Assembly: GCF_003369565.1 (NCBI RefSeq)
Contig: NZ_PIOD01000006.1
Coordinates: 1-64,000, forward strand
Length of the DNA stretch: 64,000 nt
From: Oceanobacillus chungangensis
GTDB lineage: Bacteria > Bacillota > Bacilli > Bacillales > Amphibacillaceae
Direction of reading: 5' to 3'
How positions within the stretch are numbered: the first letter of the stretch is position 1; every line of letters begins with the position of its first letter. Positions 52,262 through 61,421 of this stretch are shown one piece after another. The notes beneath the pieces are model-generated. The model was not told the DNA's origin. It saw only the letters and a program-made list of their open reading frames with translations, and searched no databases. Position numbers and translations under genes: made by a program.

Positions 52262-54736
52262 TTAAAGAAACGGCAAAGCAAGAATATCCCTTTCACCATT
52301 AATTGTTCGACCAATAAATTCCTGTTCTCTTCGATAATGAAGAGCGTTTGCCAATTCAAGCGATTTTTCCATTTGTTCCATGGATTCTATTGCGGCACCC
52401 TGTAACCTGCACCTTTCAAGTCCAATAGCACCAACAATCAAGCCCCATTTTAGATTAATGCTACGGTAGATCGTAATAGCTTCCTGCCATTTTTCTGCTG
52501 CTTTTTCGTATTCTCCTTTTTGAAAATACATTTCTGCATAGGACCCATGGATATGTCCAATCCATCCTTTAATCCCAACCCGCTTAATCATTTGCATTCC
52601 TTTTTCTAACAGTTCTTCGCACAGTAAATTATTATTTTCCATACGGTAAAGGTCTGCAAGTGTTACAACTAAAATCGCAGCGTATCGCTCATACCCATTT
52701 TCATTTGCAATACGAATTCCTTTTTCGCAAAATTCCTTTGCCCATTTTACATGTCCATTTATCTTTAGAATATCAACATATTTCCTTAAAGCGCGGCAAT
52801 AATAATTCATTTGATTGTTCTCTTCAGCAAAACGAATCGCCTTTACTAGCCACTTCCTGCTGAAAGTCATATTGCCAGATAAAACGCCTAAATTTCCACC
52901 AAGCATAAAGATCAATTCATTATACTCTTTTGGCCAGTTCTTTTTAGCAAGAATAGGCTCAATTTCCAATAGTTCCTGAATAAGGGCATCAACTGGATGT
53001 GAAAACATTTGATGATGGACTTTTCGAATGAATAGGTGGCAAGCTTGTTGTGATTCTAAAATTTCTTCCGTATCCAAACCTTCAAACAGCTCATCAATCA
53101 TTGCAATGGCTTGTTCATATTCTCCATTTAAATGCACCATATCAACTAAAATCTGCATAAGAGAAATACCTAAACCTTTTGCACCTAGCTCACTATATAA
53201 TTCGGATAATGTTTCTCTAAGGAAACGTGATTCTCCGCGGAGTTGCAACTTCTTCAAGGTTGGAAGCATTTCTTCTGATAACCAGTCGATCAATTGCTTT
53301 TGTGTTAGATAGGATTTTTGATGATAGATTTGTTCACTTAACGTTTCTATATCTTTTTCCTGATCCATTTCAAGTTCTTCATATGTAAATTTTCTCGCAT
53401 AGTAGTCAGCCAATGTTTTATGTACACTTTTTATTAAATCTTTACTCGAGTAATCTAACATTCCTTGACGCATAAGAGCGTGAATGAATAATTTATCATT
53501 TTCACATGTGATAAATGAAAATTTATTAAAATTATCATATTTTGTTATCGCATATCCGGTTGGATGTTCGGTAAGTAAATGTTGAAAAAGATCTTTATTA
53601 TAAAATCGAGCGATAGACATGATTTTTAATGTTTCTATTTCCTGATCTGATAAATATTGCAAGAATCGATCAAGAATCTCTCGGTGATTAGAGCCAAATC
53701 GACTAGGGTCTAACTGCTCACCGCGATTTTTCATTTCAAAATAGGTATCAACGGATAAATCAAGATGGTATGGATAACCGCCGCTTGATGTAATCATTTT
53801 ATGACGTATTGCTTCTTCTTTGATGCCGCTTTGTTCTAGAAACTGAGAAGCATTCTTTTCATCAAAATTGTGTACCATCTGATGCTTAATAATTTTCTTC
53901 CAGTCAGCGTCATATTTTTCCCATTCTAAATACTCGCGACCACAAATGATAAACAAAATATTGGGTGAAGATCCAATCAAATCCCGAACCCATTTATCTT
54001 TAGTGTGAACCACTGCTTTATTGCTTAATCCTGACCATAAAGCTTCAAACGTATCTAGGAATATCACTGTATTAGGAATCTGATGCTTTTCGATTGCCTT
54101 TTGTAGATCAAAAGCAAAGAATGCAACAAGCTGTTCTTCAATATCTTGAACAGAAGCATTTTCCAATTCCTTTAAATAAACCTTTACTTCTTTATCCAAA
54201 TTCCAGTTTTTCTTTGTTTCATACACTTTTCCAACAATACCTGAAACGATTCCAGCCATTCCAAGACCATCTAGTTGGCCAATAATATCTGCCATGATTC
54301 CTAATTCTTTTTCAAATGGAAGCTTCTTTTCATTAAAGGATATATCTGGATTCCGCTTATAAAAATAAATAGAATAAGCAATTTCAAAATGCGGAAATTG
54401 GATACGATGCTTATAGTTGACTTCTCGTACAAGCTCGAGAAGTGCCCTAGGAGGTTAATGTAGCGCTGTATCCTTAAAATCAACGGTAGAATATAGTGCG
54501 TTCGGCTCAAGTTCCAATAAATCCTTTTTTAATTGGCTCTGTAAGCTTGTTTTTCCTATTCCACCAACACCGTAATACATGATGACATCAAAATTATCAT
54601 CCGTTAATCCTCTCATTTTGATATCTTTAAGTGTATTTGAAAATACTGCTCTTGGTCCTTCACGATTTGTAAATTTCTTTGAGGCAATATATTGCTGGGA
54701 TTTACGTCCAATCTGGAACTTAGGTTGAATTGCCAA
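52262..54736 (-). pseudogene. STAND-like ATPase with TPR repeats, split by an in-frame TAA
   Basis: Read through, 824 residues. Walker A GVGGIGKTS (56-64) is followed by LLELVREVNYKHRIQFPHFE, Walker B TVIFLDTFEALW, an AAA/winged region, then tetratricopeptide-like helical repeats (about 380-800, e.g. EKAAEKWQEAITIYRSIN). This is the layout of STAND NTPases that serve as regulators or defence proteins. A TAA at 54455-54457 (codon 94), directly before the Pro-Pro-Arg of the continuing frame, is the only break. TTG 54736 is the start (AAGGAGAGG upstream). The two halves could still be made: 93 residues with Walker A, and a long remainder from ATG 54295, but the ATPase would be split. Confidence 0.7.
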
Positions 54737-54861
54737 ATAGAACCTCTCCTTAAATAACATTTGTATTATTTATATCGGAAGCTCCTGTCATTTGGTGAAC
54801 TCCACCTAAAGAAATACACTTACTTTTCAATCGATCAGTACGTTATCGACATTTGGTAAAG

Positions 54862-55073
54862 ATGATATTCTATTTAACAATGCTGGTATCGGTGCTGTAA
54901 AATTTACTGAAGAACTGGTTTGGTTGGATCACCTGGCAGTCAGCATAAAACGCAGCAAAAGCTGTTGTTATTAACTTATCTCGTTCTCTACGATTAGAGT
55001 ATGCAGAACGCAATATCCGCGTAAACGCACGATGTCCACGGTGTATCGAAACACCAATCTTAATACGAATGTT
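54862..55073 (+). pseudogene. Short-chain dehydrogenase remnant
   Basis: ILFNNAGIGAVKFTEELVW, then after a deletion and frame changes GLVGSPGSQH, AAKAVVINLSRSLRLEYAER, NIRVNAR and IETPIL. These are the NNAG, the YxxxK-following helix and the RVNA...ETP regions of an SDR. The cofactor-binding and catalytic Tyr parts are lost. Confidence 0.6.
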
Positions 55074-55115
55074 GCTTTGTGTCGAAAGATAATTTAGAAA
55101 ATTACGCAAAACATG

Positions 55116-55144
55116 TTTACAAACAGTTGAAATAAGGATATAAT
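55116..55144 (+). promoter_or_regulatory. Promoter of the yrzI operon
   Basis: TTTACA (55116-55121) and TATAAT (55139-55144) are 17 bp apart. It is the only good promoter found before the small-ORF cluster. Confidence 0.65.
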
Positions 55145-55184
55145 TGCCAGGTAAATTAAAAAATTCTTAAGGAGGTCGAATGAA

Positions 55185-55277
55185 ATGATGGTATTCGTTA
55201 AATTAAATTCACAAGTAACTACAACTTCAAAAAAATTGAAAGTCACGCATTCGACCAGATCGGAATGGATCGCTTAA
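55185..55277 (+). CDS. Small ORF upstream of yrzI
   Basis: 30 codons (MMVFVKLNSQVTTTSKKLKV, THSTRSEWIA) after AAGGAGG. A shorter overlapping frame, ATG AAA TGA, begins at 55180. The RBS is optimal, so it is probably translated. It is the first ORF of the yrzI-type transcript; two hairpins separate it from yrzI. No homologue is recognised. Confidence 0.5.
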   Translation: MMVFVKLNSQVTTTSKKLKVTHSTRSEWIA

Positions 55278-55305
55278 GTTTTTTATGTAATTATTAAGCA
55301 TACCC

Positions 55306-55341
55306 ATACTGCAGGGAGAAGTGTGTCCCTGTGGTATTTTT
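55306..55341 (+). terminator. Terminator-like hairpin 1 before yrzI
   Basis: ATACTGCAGGGA pairs with TCCCTGTGGTAT, then TTTTTA. Two G-U pairs are allowed. Confidence 0.6.
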
Positions 55342-55353
55342 ATGCCTTTTTTT

Positions 55354-55385
55354 ACCGCAGGGGAGGAGTCTCTCTGCGGTTTTTC
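55354..55385 (+). terminator. Terminator-like hairpin 2 before yrzI
   Basis: ACCGCAG pairs with CTGCGGT with a GGGAGGAGTCTCT loop that itself can pair, then TTTTTC. It ends only about 16 nt before the yrzI RBS, so no promoter fits between. Confidence 0.6.
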
Positions 55386-55415
55386 TGTTTGGGTAATTTA
55401 AGGAGGTGATATGGA

Positions 55416-55556
55416 ATGACGATAAACATTATCTTTTTCACGATAACGATTACCAAGCGTGTGGTATCTCCTGAGGAAGCAATTCATAATGAAAATGTTG
55501 AAAAAATCTATGAAGAACACCGAGATAGAGCAGCTAATTATATGCGTCCTTATTAA
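55416..55556 (+). CDS. yrzI: YrzI-family small protein
   Basis: 46 residues, MTINIIFFTITITKRVVSPE, EAIHNENVEKIYEEHRDRAA, NYMRPY. It matches the YrzI family: a hydrophobic start, then a charged helix. AAGGAGG at 55400-55406 is the RBS. In B. subtilis the yrzI mRNA carries other very short ORFs and is destroyed by the ribosome-associated endonuclease Rae1; the ORFs on both sides here fit that picture. The function of the peptide is unclear. Confidence 0.8.
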   Translation: MTINIIFFTITITKRVVSPEEAIHNENVEKIYEEHRDRAANYMRPY

Positions 55557-55594
55557 CTTTATTACTTTAAAAAACATGAAAGGTGGGAATGAAA

Positions 55595-55654
55595 ATGATT
55601 TATATGTTACAAGGACGTCATGCAGCTTTATGGGTGGAGAAAGACACAACCTGA
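55595..55654 (+). CDS. 19-residue peptide ORF, possible Rae1 target
   Basis: AGGTGGG stands 7 nt before ATG 55595 of the frame MIYMLQGRHAALWVEKDTT. It lies 38 nt after yrzI on the same transcript. In B. subtilis the S1025 ORF beside yrzI, of similar size, is cut by Rae1 between a Glu and a Lys codon; here a GAG-AAA pair sits at codons 15-16. The homology is inferred from size, position and this codon pair. Confidence 0.5.
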   Translation: MIYMLQGRHAALWVEKDTT

Positions 55655-55722
55655 CGGCAGCTGAATTTAATAGCCTCTGACCGGGTGTTATTTAGGAATT
55701 ATTTTGAACAAAAACTTTAAAA

Positions 55723-55763
55723 AACCGAGCGACCTTTCCATGAGAAAAGTCGCTCGGTTTCTT
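55723..55763 (+). terminator. Terminator of the yrzI operon
   Basis: AACCGAGCGAC pairs perfectly with GTCGCTCGGTT, followed by TCTT. Confidence 0.75.
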
Positions 55764-56069
55764 AATTATTTATAAATTAATAGTCCCTCTTCGACTTCTA
55801 CTTCGATGCTAATTTAGGAGGGATTTGCAATAAGAGTGGGTTTGAAGAGGGTAACATCTGGAGATGTTTAAAGAAGATGTCACAGGGAAAATCAATAAAG
55901 AACACAGGGAGTGGTTATTGCAACCCGGCAAAGTGTTTTACAGATAGGAAAATATATACTTTCTTATCTGCATAAGTGCAACAAAGGAATTCAGCCAAAG
56001 GCTAAGGTGAATGCCTTAGTTTTCTAATCTTTAAGATCTAAGAATAATACAAGATAGGAGATGATTTTG
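55764..56069. other. Intergenic stretch with a coding scrap
   Basis: Plus-strand 55861-55947 reads EMFKEDVTGKINKEHREWLL, QPGKVFYR and a stop, which looks like a protein fragment without a start. The rest is AT-rich and contains a weak hairpin (AAGGCTAAGGTGAATGCCTT) near 55999. Confidence 0.3.
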
Positions 56070-56963
56070 ATGGGAAGCTCACATCTGACGGACCCACGTA
56101 AGAAGTTTTACACGGACAAGTTCCCGGATCAAGAACAGAACACTCCAGCGTTACAGAATGAAATGAGACCTAAGCCTGACAGCGGAGAAGAATCGTATAA
56201 AGGATATAATCGCCTGGAAGGTCGTAATGCCTTGATAACTGGTGGCGATTCCGGGATTGGCCGTGCCGCCGCCATTGCTTATGCGCGCGAAGGTGCCAAT
56301 GTCGCCATCCAATACTTCCCTGGGGAAGAAGAAGATGCCAACGAAGTCAAAGCATTAATTGAAAAAGCAGGCAGAAAAGCATTGCTGCTGCCATATGACT
56401 TGCGGGAAGACGGCGCAGCGACGGAGATTGTTACAAAAACAGTGGAAGCTTTCGGCGAATTGGACACGCTCGTATTGAATGCCGCACAACAAATCGCGCA
56501 GCCATCCCTAAGTGATCTTACGATGAAGCAAGTGCATGACACATTCAAAGTTAACATCATCAGCATGTTTGAGACTGTAAAAGCTGCTGAAGAACATCTG
56601 AAATCAGGAAGCGCGATTATCACCACGACATCGGTTCAGTCTTTCGATCCGTCCGTACCTTTAATAGATTATGCCGCTACAAAGGGCGCGATCAGCAACT
56701 TCACGGTTACTCTGTCTTCGTACTTTGCTTCGAAGGGTGTGCGTGTCAATGGTGTCGCGCCAGGCCCAATTTGGACGCCGTTGCAGTTGGATAACGGAAA
56801 ATTGGAAGGACAAATCCCTGAGTTTGGCCAAAACTCTCCTCTCGGCCGTGCAGGACAGCCGGTAGAGCTTGCGCCGGTGTATGTTCTTCTGGCTTCCGAT
56901 GAAGGAAGTTATATTACCGGTCAGATCTATGGGGTGACAGGCGGACAGCCGATAGACTTGTAA
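56070..56963 (+). CDS. Short-chain dehydrogenase/reductase
   Basis: A 297-residue NAD(P)-dependent oxidoreductase with an N-terminal extension (about 45 residues, HLTDPRKKFYTDKFPDQEQN) before the Rossmann fold, as in the YhxC/YhdF type. TGGDSGIGRAAAIAYAREGA is the glycine motif, LNAAQQIAQPS the NAG-like strand, and YAATKGAISNF the catalytic YxxxK. VNGVAPGPIWTPLQ and YVLLASDEGSYITGQ close the fold. Start ATG 56070 follows AGGAG. GC content is markedly higher than the surrounding genes, with many GC-ending codons, so it may have been acquired from another genus. The substrate is unknown. Confidence 0.9.
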   Translation: MGSSHLTDPRKKFYTDKFPDQEQNTPALQNEMRPKPDSGEESYKGYNRLEGRNALITGGDSGIGRAAAIAYAREGANVAIQYFPGEEEDANEVKALIEKAGRKALLLPYDLREDGAATEIVTKTVEAFGELDTLVLNAAQQIAQPSLSDLTMKQVHDTFKVNIISMFETVKAAEEHLKSGSAIITTTSVQSFDPSVPLIDYAATKGAISNFTVTLSSYFASKGVRVNGVAPGPIWTPLQLDNGKLEGQIPEFGQNSPLGRAGQPVELAPVYVLLASDEGSYITGQIYGVTGGQPIDL

Positions 56964-57124
56964 TCTGAAGTGTGAGACAAACAAAACAAATTCACAGGAT
57001 TCAGTGATGTTCCACAATAATCTTACAAAAACAGCTTGGTGATCCAGGCTATTATTGCTTATTGAGTAATGCACCATTAGTTAAATAATTGCATCATCAA
57101 CTACCACCTTAAGGATTTTAATAT

Positions 57125-57167
57125 AAAAAGCCTAATTCCTCAGTATTAATTGAGAAATTAGGCTTTT
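57125..57167. terminator. Bidirectional terminator
   Basis: AAAAGCCTAATTCCTCA and TGAGAAATTAGGCTTTT pair around a short loop between two convergent genes (SDR and the 57179 gene). Confidence 0.7.
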
Positions 57168-57178
57168 AAATTGTTACA

Positions 57179-57571
57179 TTAAAGTATCTTCTTTTTCTGT
57201 ATTGGAGAGTAGTATCTTATTTTTTCTTGGGCTGTAGAAGAGTTTAAAATCTGACTAGCTTTTTCGTTTAGGCCTATATAACAAGCCAGCCCCATAAATA
57301 ATAACGGGGATCCTAGGAAGACCGACAAAATGATTACACCTAATATGCTTGTTCCATCTGAAGTGGATTCTGCTAATAAGTGGTTCGGAATGGAAAACGG
57401 AATACTTGCTGTTATCGTTAAAACTCCTATCCCTATTGTTCTTGCAGCTTTTGCAAGCATAACCTTATTATTATTTTCGATTAGAAAGAATGAAACTCCG
57501 AAAATAATCAGTAAAATCCCTAAGATACAGCCAATTGCACTTACGGTTAGCCCAATGTTCTCCAATGGCAT
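57179..57571 (-). CDS. Hypothetical four-TM membrane protein
   Basis: 130 residues with four TM segments (IGLTVSAIGCILGILLIIFG, AARTIGIGVLTITASIPF, SILGVIILSVFLGSPLLFMG) and a basic tail (YYSPIQKKKIL). A clear RBS was not found. The family is unknown. Confidence 0.5.
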   Translation of the reverse strand: MPLENIGLTVSAIGCILGILLIIFGVSFFLIENNNKVMLAKAARTIGIGVLTITASIPFSIPNHLLAESTSDGTSILGVIILSVFLGSPLLFMGLACYIGLNEKASQILNSSTAQEKIRYYSPIQKKKIL

Positions 57572-58010
57572 TATTTCACACCCTAATATTTATTTTAGTT
57601 TCATTCTTTTTTTGTTTTTAAAATTAGACTAACGAAAAGAATTAGACTCGTATATTTTTTAAGAAATTATACCACAAAATATGTGATGAGCAACCCCTTA
57701 TTTTTCCTTTTATACTTCTCCACATTTTTTCCTTGCAGTTAGTGCAAGATGGGTAAATTATAAATTGGTTTAGGACACAAAAGATCTCATTAATTTTCTA
57801 CTCATTTCCCATAAAGTTCATTATCTTACTATAATCTCTAAATAATTCTTCTTTTTAAAATTCTGCTTGTTCATAACAAGCAATGCTGGGGGCATCTTCC
57901 CATTCCTATGTTTAATAGAATGATTCCAGGGAATATGTCTTACTGAGTAAATCAACATAAAATCAAGATGGAGAAGTAGTTACATTTCATGGAGAACAAC
58001 TCGAGATAAT
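57572..58010. other. Intergenic stretch, no gene seen
   Basis: About 440 bp of AT-rich DNA without an open frame that has a start signal. It holds the promoter region for the next genes but no clear -35/-10 pair. Confidence 0.3.
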
Positions 58011-58043
58011 ATCATGAATTAAATAATCTTTAATTCATGATAA
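58011..58043. promoter_or_regulatory. Perfect 13-bp inverted repeat upstream of the GntP gene
   Basis: TATCATGAATTAA and TTAATTCATGATA surround a 7-nt centre (ATAATCT). It is about 90 bp before the GntP start and has the form of an operator or leader hairpin. Confidence 0.5.
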
Positions 58044-58133
58044 CAGAATTGAAGGAAGTAGTTTATTAGTCGAAATACAACCAAATCACTACAAATACTA
58101 ATAACTGACAACATAAGAGAGGGTTGATTTCGT

Positions 58134-59005
58134 GTGTTAAGTATTCTAGTTGGCTTGGTAATGTTGATGGCTTTAGCCTATCTAGGGTGGTCCATTATTT
58201 GGGTGGCTCCTTTAGCAGCTGGAGTTGTTGCTTTACTAAGCGGTTTAGATGTTTATGAAACATATACAGGCACTTATATGGACGGATTGGTCAACTTCGT
58301 GAAGGCCTGGTTTCCGATTTTCTTATTAGGTGCAGTATTTGGTAAATTAATGGAAAAGACGGGTGCTGCTAGGTCAGTCGCAAAAAAAGTAACCCAATTA
58401 ATCGGCAAAAAGCGTGCCATTCTTGGCGTATTAATAGCTGCTGCACTACTGATTTATGGTGGTGTTAGCTTGTTCGTAGTTGTATTTGCTCTATATCCAA
58501 TTGCACTTGGATTATTCCGTGAAGCAGATATCTCAAGGAAATTGCTCGTACCGACATTTGCTCTTGGTGCATTTACTTTCACCATGACTTCTGCTCCGGG
58601 TACACCTCAAATTCAAAACCTGAAATATTAAGTAATACGACCACAATGGCGAGCGGAACGAGTGACAAAATCCAGTTTGGATCCTTTTCATCCGTAGCCT
58701 TTTCGGGAGTTTTTTGATCTTTTGGTTCTGTAAAAACGTCTCCTTTAGCAGCAAGTTTCTTTTCTCGATATGCTAACCAAAGATAACCACCTACTGCCAT
58801 GATTAAAGTAGTGACAATGCCGATGACAGGCCCTGCCATTGGCGTTGTTCCGAAATAATCAATCGGAAAATCGCCATTATGGAACCTTTTGACCCATCAT
58901 TGATGGAAGGGATAAACTTATTTATAATCTTTCACATTCAAAATCATAATAGCGAGAACCCCGATTAGAAGGGACCATAGCGGTTCCAACTTTACCGTAA
59001 TAGGA
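58134..59005 (+). pseudogene. GntP-family permease, broken by local inversions
   Basis: The first 160 codons (58134-58620) encode LGWSIIWVAPLAAGVVALLS, FPIFLLGAVFGKLMEKTGAA and TSAPGTPQIQN, the N-terminal half of a GntP/YxjC-type gluconate or citrate-like permease. Beyond that the sequence continues on the opposite strand: 58880-58620 (minus) reads FPIDYFGTTPMAGPVIGIVT to NWILSLVPLAIVVVLLNIS, which should follow directly, and 59005-58885 (minus) reads KLEPLWSLLIGVLAIMILNV, then after a frameshift NKFIPSINDGSKGSIMAIF, which should follow that. So the two segments keep their order but are each inverted. The C-terminal third is missing. GTG 58134 is the start (GAGGG upstream). Confidence 0.7.
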
Positions 59006-59102
59006 AAGGGAAAATTCCCTATAATATGACTAGTTATCTGAACTAATTAACTAGTTGCTCATAATTTTAGATCATCTATAGATAATAAAATGAGAGGAAA
59101 TA

Positions 59103-61043
59103 ATGGTGAAGAAGGAAAATATGATGAATGACAAACTACGATCAAACGCAGGTAGCATAATTATTAAACAAGCTCTACAAGTAAATAAGAAACCATTTCC
59201 TTGGTTAAAAGCATTTAGTGCGGGGCTAGCGGCTGCCTTGCCTGTTATGATAGGACTATTCTTTGGCAATTTTCAATATGGTTTAATCGCAGGCTTGGGT
59301 GGCTTTACTTATTTATATGTTTTTAATATCCCTTACGCCCAGCGAGCAAAGAAAATATTTTCGGTAGTTATAGGATTAACGATTGTTACCTATTTGGGGA
59401 CGATTAGTGCACCATATCCGCTAGCAGTTGCAATTATGATGGGAATCATTGGAGCAGTAGCAATTTTTGTTTTTGGCGCATTAAAAATAGCCGGTCCTTC
59501 TGCAATCTTTTTTGTATTGGTTTTTGCTATGACAACTGGAATGCCGGTAAATCCCGATGAAGCATTCCTAAGAGCTGGATTAGTATTTCTTAGCGGAATT
59601 TTATCGTGGATTATTTCGATGATCGGTTGGTTTTTTAATCCACATGGTCCAGAAACTGATGTTGTGACTAGGGTATATTTGCGTTTAGCGGAACTTCTGG
59701 ATTCTGTTGGAACAAATAAATTCACTGAAGCTAAGCATAAAGTGATGGAAGTATTAAAAGAATCTGAAGAGACACTTTCGGCAAGCTATATTCCATGGCG
59801 AACAACAGACATGTTCAATCGATTATATCTATTAAATATAGATGCAAATAAGTTGTTTATTACGGTTGTTAAGAACTTTTCAAATGCGGATGCTCCATTA
59901 CCTAAAGCGTTAGGAGAATCTACTCGAATGCTTGCGAATTCCTTGAACAAGCGTGAAAAGAGAGAAAAGACAAGTGTCTTACAACCTAAGGAGATGGAAG
60001 TAGAGGTAAGTCAGCTGTTCTCCACCATTTATAATGCAGATGCAATTCTAAATGAACCAATTAGTAAAGTTAAAGACTCGATTCAATTTGATAAAGCTTC
60101 CTTAAAAACTATTTTTATGGGTGCGTTTGATAAAAATTCAATCGTGTTTATTTCATCCGTACGCTTTGGAGTAATTACGGCCATTGCAGCAATTATTGCC
60201 TATCAATTTGAATTTGTTCGTTCCTATTGGATACCGTTATCTTGTGTAGCGGTGATGTCGGGTGCAACGATTGTAGCAACATTTCATCGTGCGATTCAAC
60301 GATTTTTAGGAACGGTAATTGGAATAGTAATTGCCGGTTTCATTCTATCTTTTCATCCAACTGGCTTTGTTATAGCGTTGTTTATTTTAGTATTAACATT
60401 TATTACTGAGTTGTTTATCGTGAAAAATTATGGATTAGCAGCACTTTTCTTTACACCAAGTGCACTTTTAATGGCTGAAAGTACAAGCCGACAAGATATG
60501 TTTAGTTTTAATTATTTTGCACAAGCGAGAGTTATTGACATTGTAATCGGTAGTGCCATTGGATTATTAGGAATTTATATCGTAGGTAGAAAATCAGCTT
60601 CTAGCAGAATTCCACACCTATTGAGCAAAACACTTCGAAGTCAGGCACAATTTCTAATGGTACTTTTTTCGAATCAAGGAGAAGGATTTAATGCAAGAAT
60701 GAGCAAAGAAAGAATGAAGATGAGGACGAACTTAAGTAATTTAGAAACCTTGTATAACACTGCCTCTGGTGAGATTCCGCCTAATCGTGAAGTGTTGGAT
60801 TATTACTGGCCAGTTTTATTTCGGGCGAAGCATTTAGCATATTTATTAGAAAATTGTTCAAAGGAATCTACTAGGCCAATACTTTCCGATGACAAGTTAG
60901 CTCAAATACTATTTGCGTTTGAAACAATGGCAAATTCTGCATCACGGAATGTTTCGCCAAAGCAAATAGAGATCCCAGAAATAGATAGCTTTCCAAGTAT
61001 CCAGAAGGAAATTCAATTCCTGCAAAAAGAACTCGGAAAATAG
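59103..61043 (+). CDS. FUSC-family membrane protein
   Basis: 646 residues with an N-terminal TM block (about 40-185), a cytoplasmic domain (about 185-345, RTTDMFNRLYLLNIDANKLF), a second TM block (about 350-500, FVRSYWIPLSCVAVMSGATI) and a helical end. The two repeated TM blocks are the layout of the fusaric-acid-resistance/YccS-type family, thought to move aromatic acids or related compounds. RBS AGAGGA before ATG 59103. There is no adjacent partner gene. Its function in Bacilli is not established. Confidence 0.8.
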   Translation: MVKKENMMNDKLRSNAGSIIIKQALQVNKKPFPWLKAFSAGLAAALPVMIGLFFGNFQYGLIAGLGGFTYLYVFNIPYAQRAKKIFSVVIGLTIVTYLGTISAPYPLAVAIMMGIIGAVAIFVFGALKIAGPSAIFFVLVFAMTTGMPVNPDEAFLRAGLVFLSGILSWIISMIGWFFNPHGPETDVVTRVYLRLAELLDSVGTNKFTEAKHKVMEVLKESEETLSASYIPWRTTDMFNRLYLLNIDANKLFITVVKNFSNADAPLPKALGESTRMLANSLNKREKREKTSVLQPKEMEVEVSQLFSTIYNADAILNEPISKVKDSIQFDKASLKTIFMGAFDKNSIVFISSVRFGVITAIAAIIAYQFEFVRSYWIPLSCVAVMSGATIVATFHRAIQRFLGTVIGIVIAGFILSFHPTGFVIALFILVLTFITELFIVKNYGLAALFFTPSALLMAESTSRQDMFSFNYFAQARVIDIVIGSAIGLLGIYIVGRKSASSRIPHLLSKTLRSQAQFLMVLFSNQGEGFNARMSKERMKMRTNLSNLETLYNTASGEIPPNREVLDYYWPVLFRAKHLAYLLENCSKESTRPILSDDKLAQILFAFETMANSASRNVSPKQIEIPEIDSFPSIQKEIQFLQKELGK

Positions 61044-61264
61044 CGAGTGCAAAGCTAAAAGGAGCTGTTCCAAAAAGGGAAGACCATACTACTTTTGGAA
61101 CAGCCTCCTGAATTTATCTCGTTTATTAACTTATTCTGTTTAATGGACTTAACATGTTAGGTGGTTTGTCAGCTCTTAATACAAAGGATTTTTAGCGTAT
61201 ATGATGTAGAGAACGGTCCACCGGTATCTTTAGTGGTTTTTGAAAGTATTTAGAGCAATAAAGG

Positions 61265-61307
61265 AAAGCCTATAAATATTGGAATGTCAACGTTTATAGG
61301 CTTTTGT
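61265..61307 (+). terminator. Intrinsic terminator
   Basis: AAAGCCTATAAA pairs with TTTATAGGCTTT, then TG. It lies about 220 bp after the FUSC stop. A weaker hairpin with ends GGAGCTGTTCC/GGAACAGCCTCC sits at 61061-61108. Confidence 0.6.
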
Positions 61308-61421
61308 GTTATGTGAAAACTCAATTGAAAAAGGTTGGTTTAAAATTTTTCCTCAAATAATTAGTGATAAAATTGCTAGGAAATAATTTTTTAGCTAGAA
61401 GCCTTTAATATGTTCTTAAAT

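Noticed and set aside
58134-58631. Reading the first part of the GntP gene as a complete 165-residue protein
   Set aside because: The frame ends by chance in inverted sequence; family members are about 440 residues, so it is the front of a broken gene.
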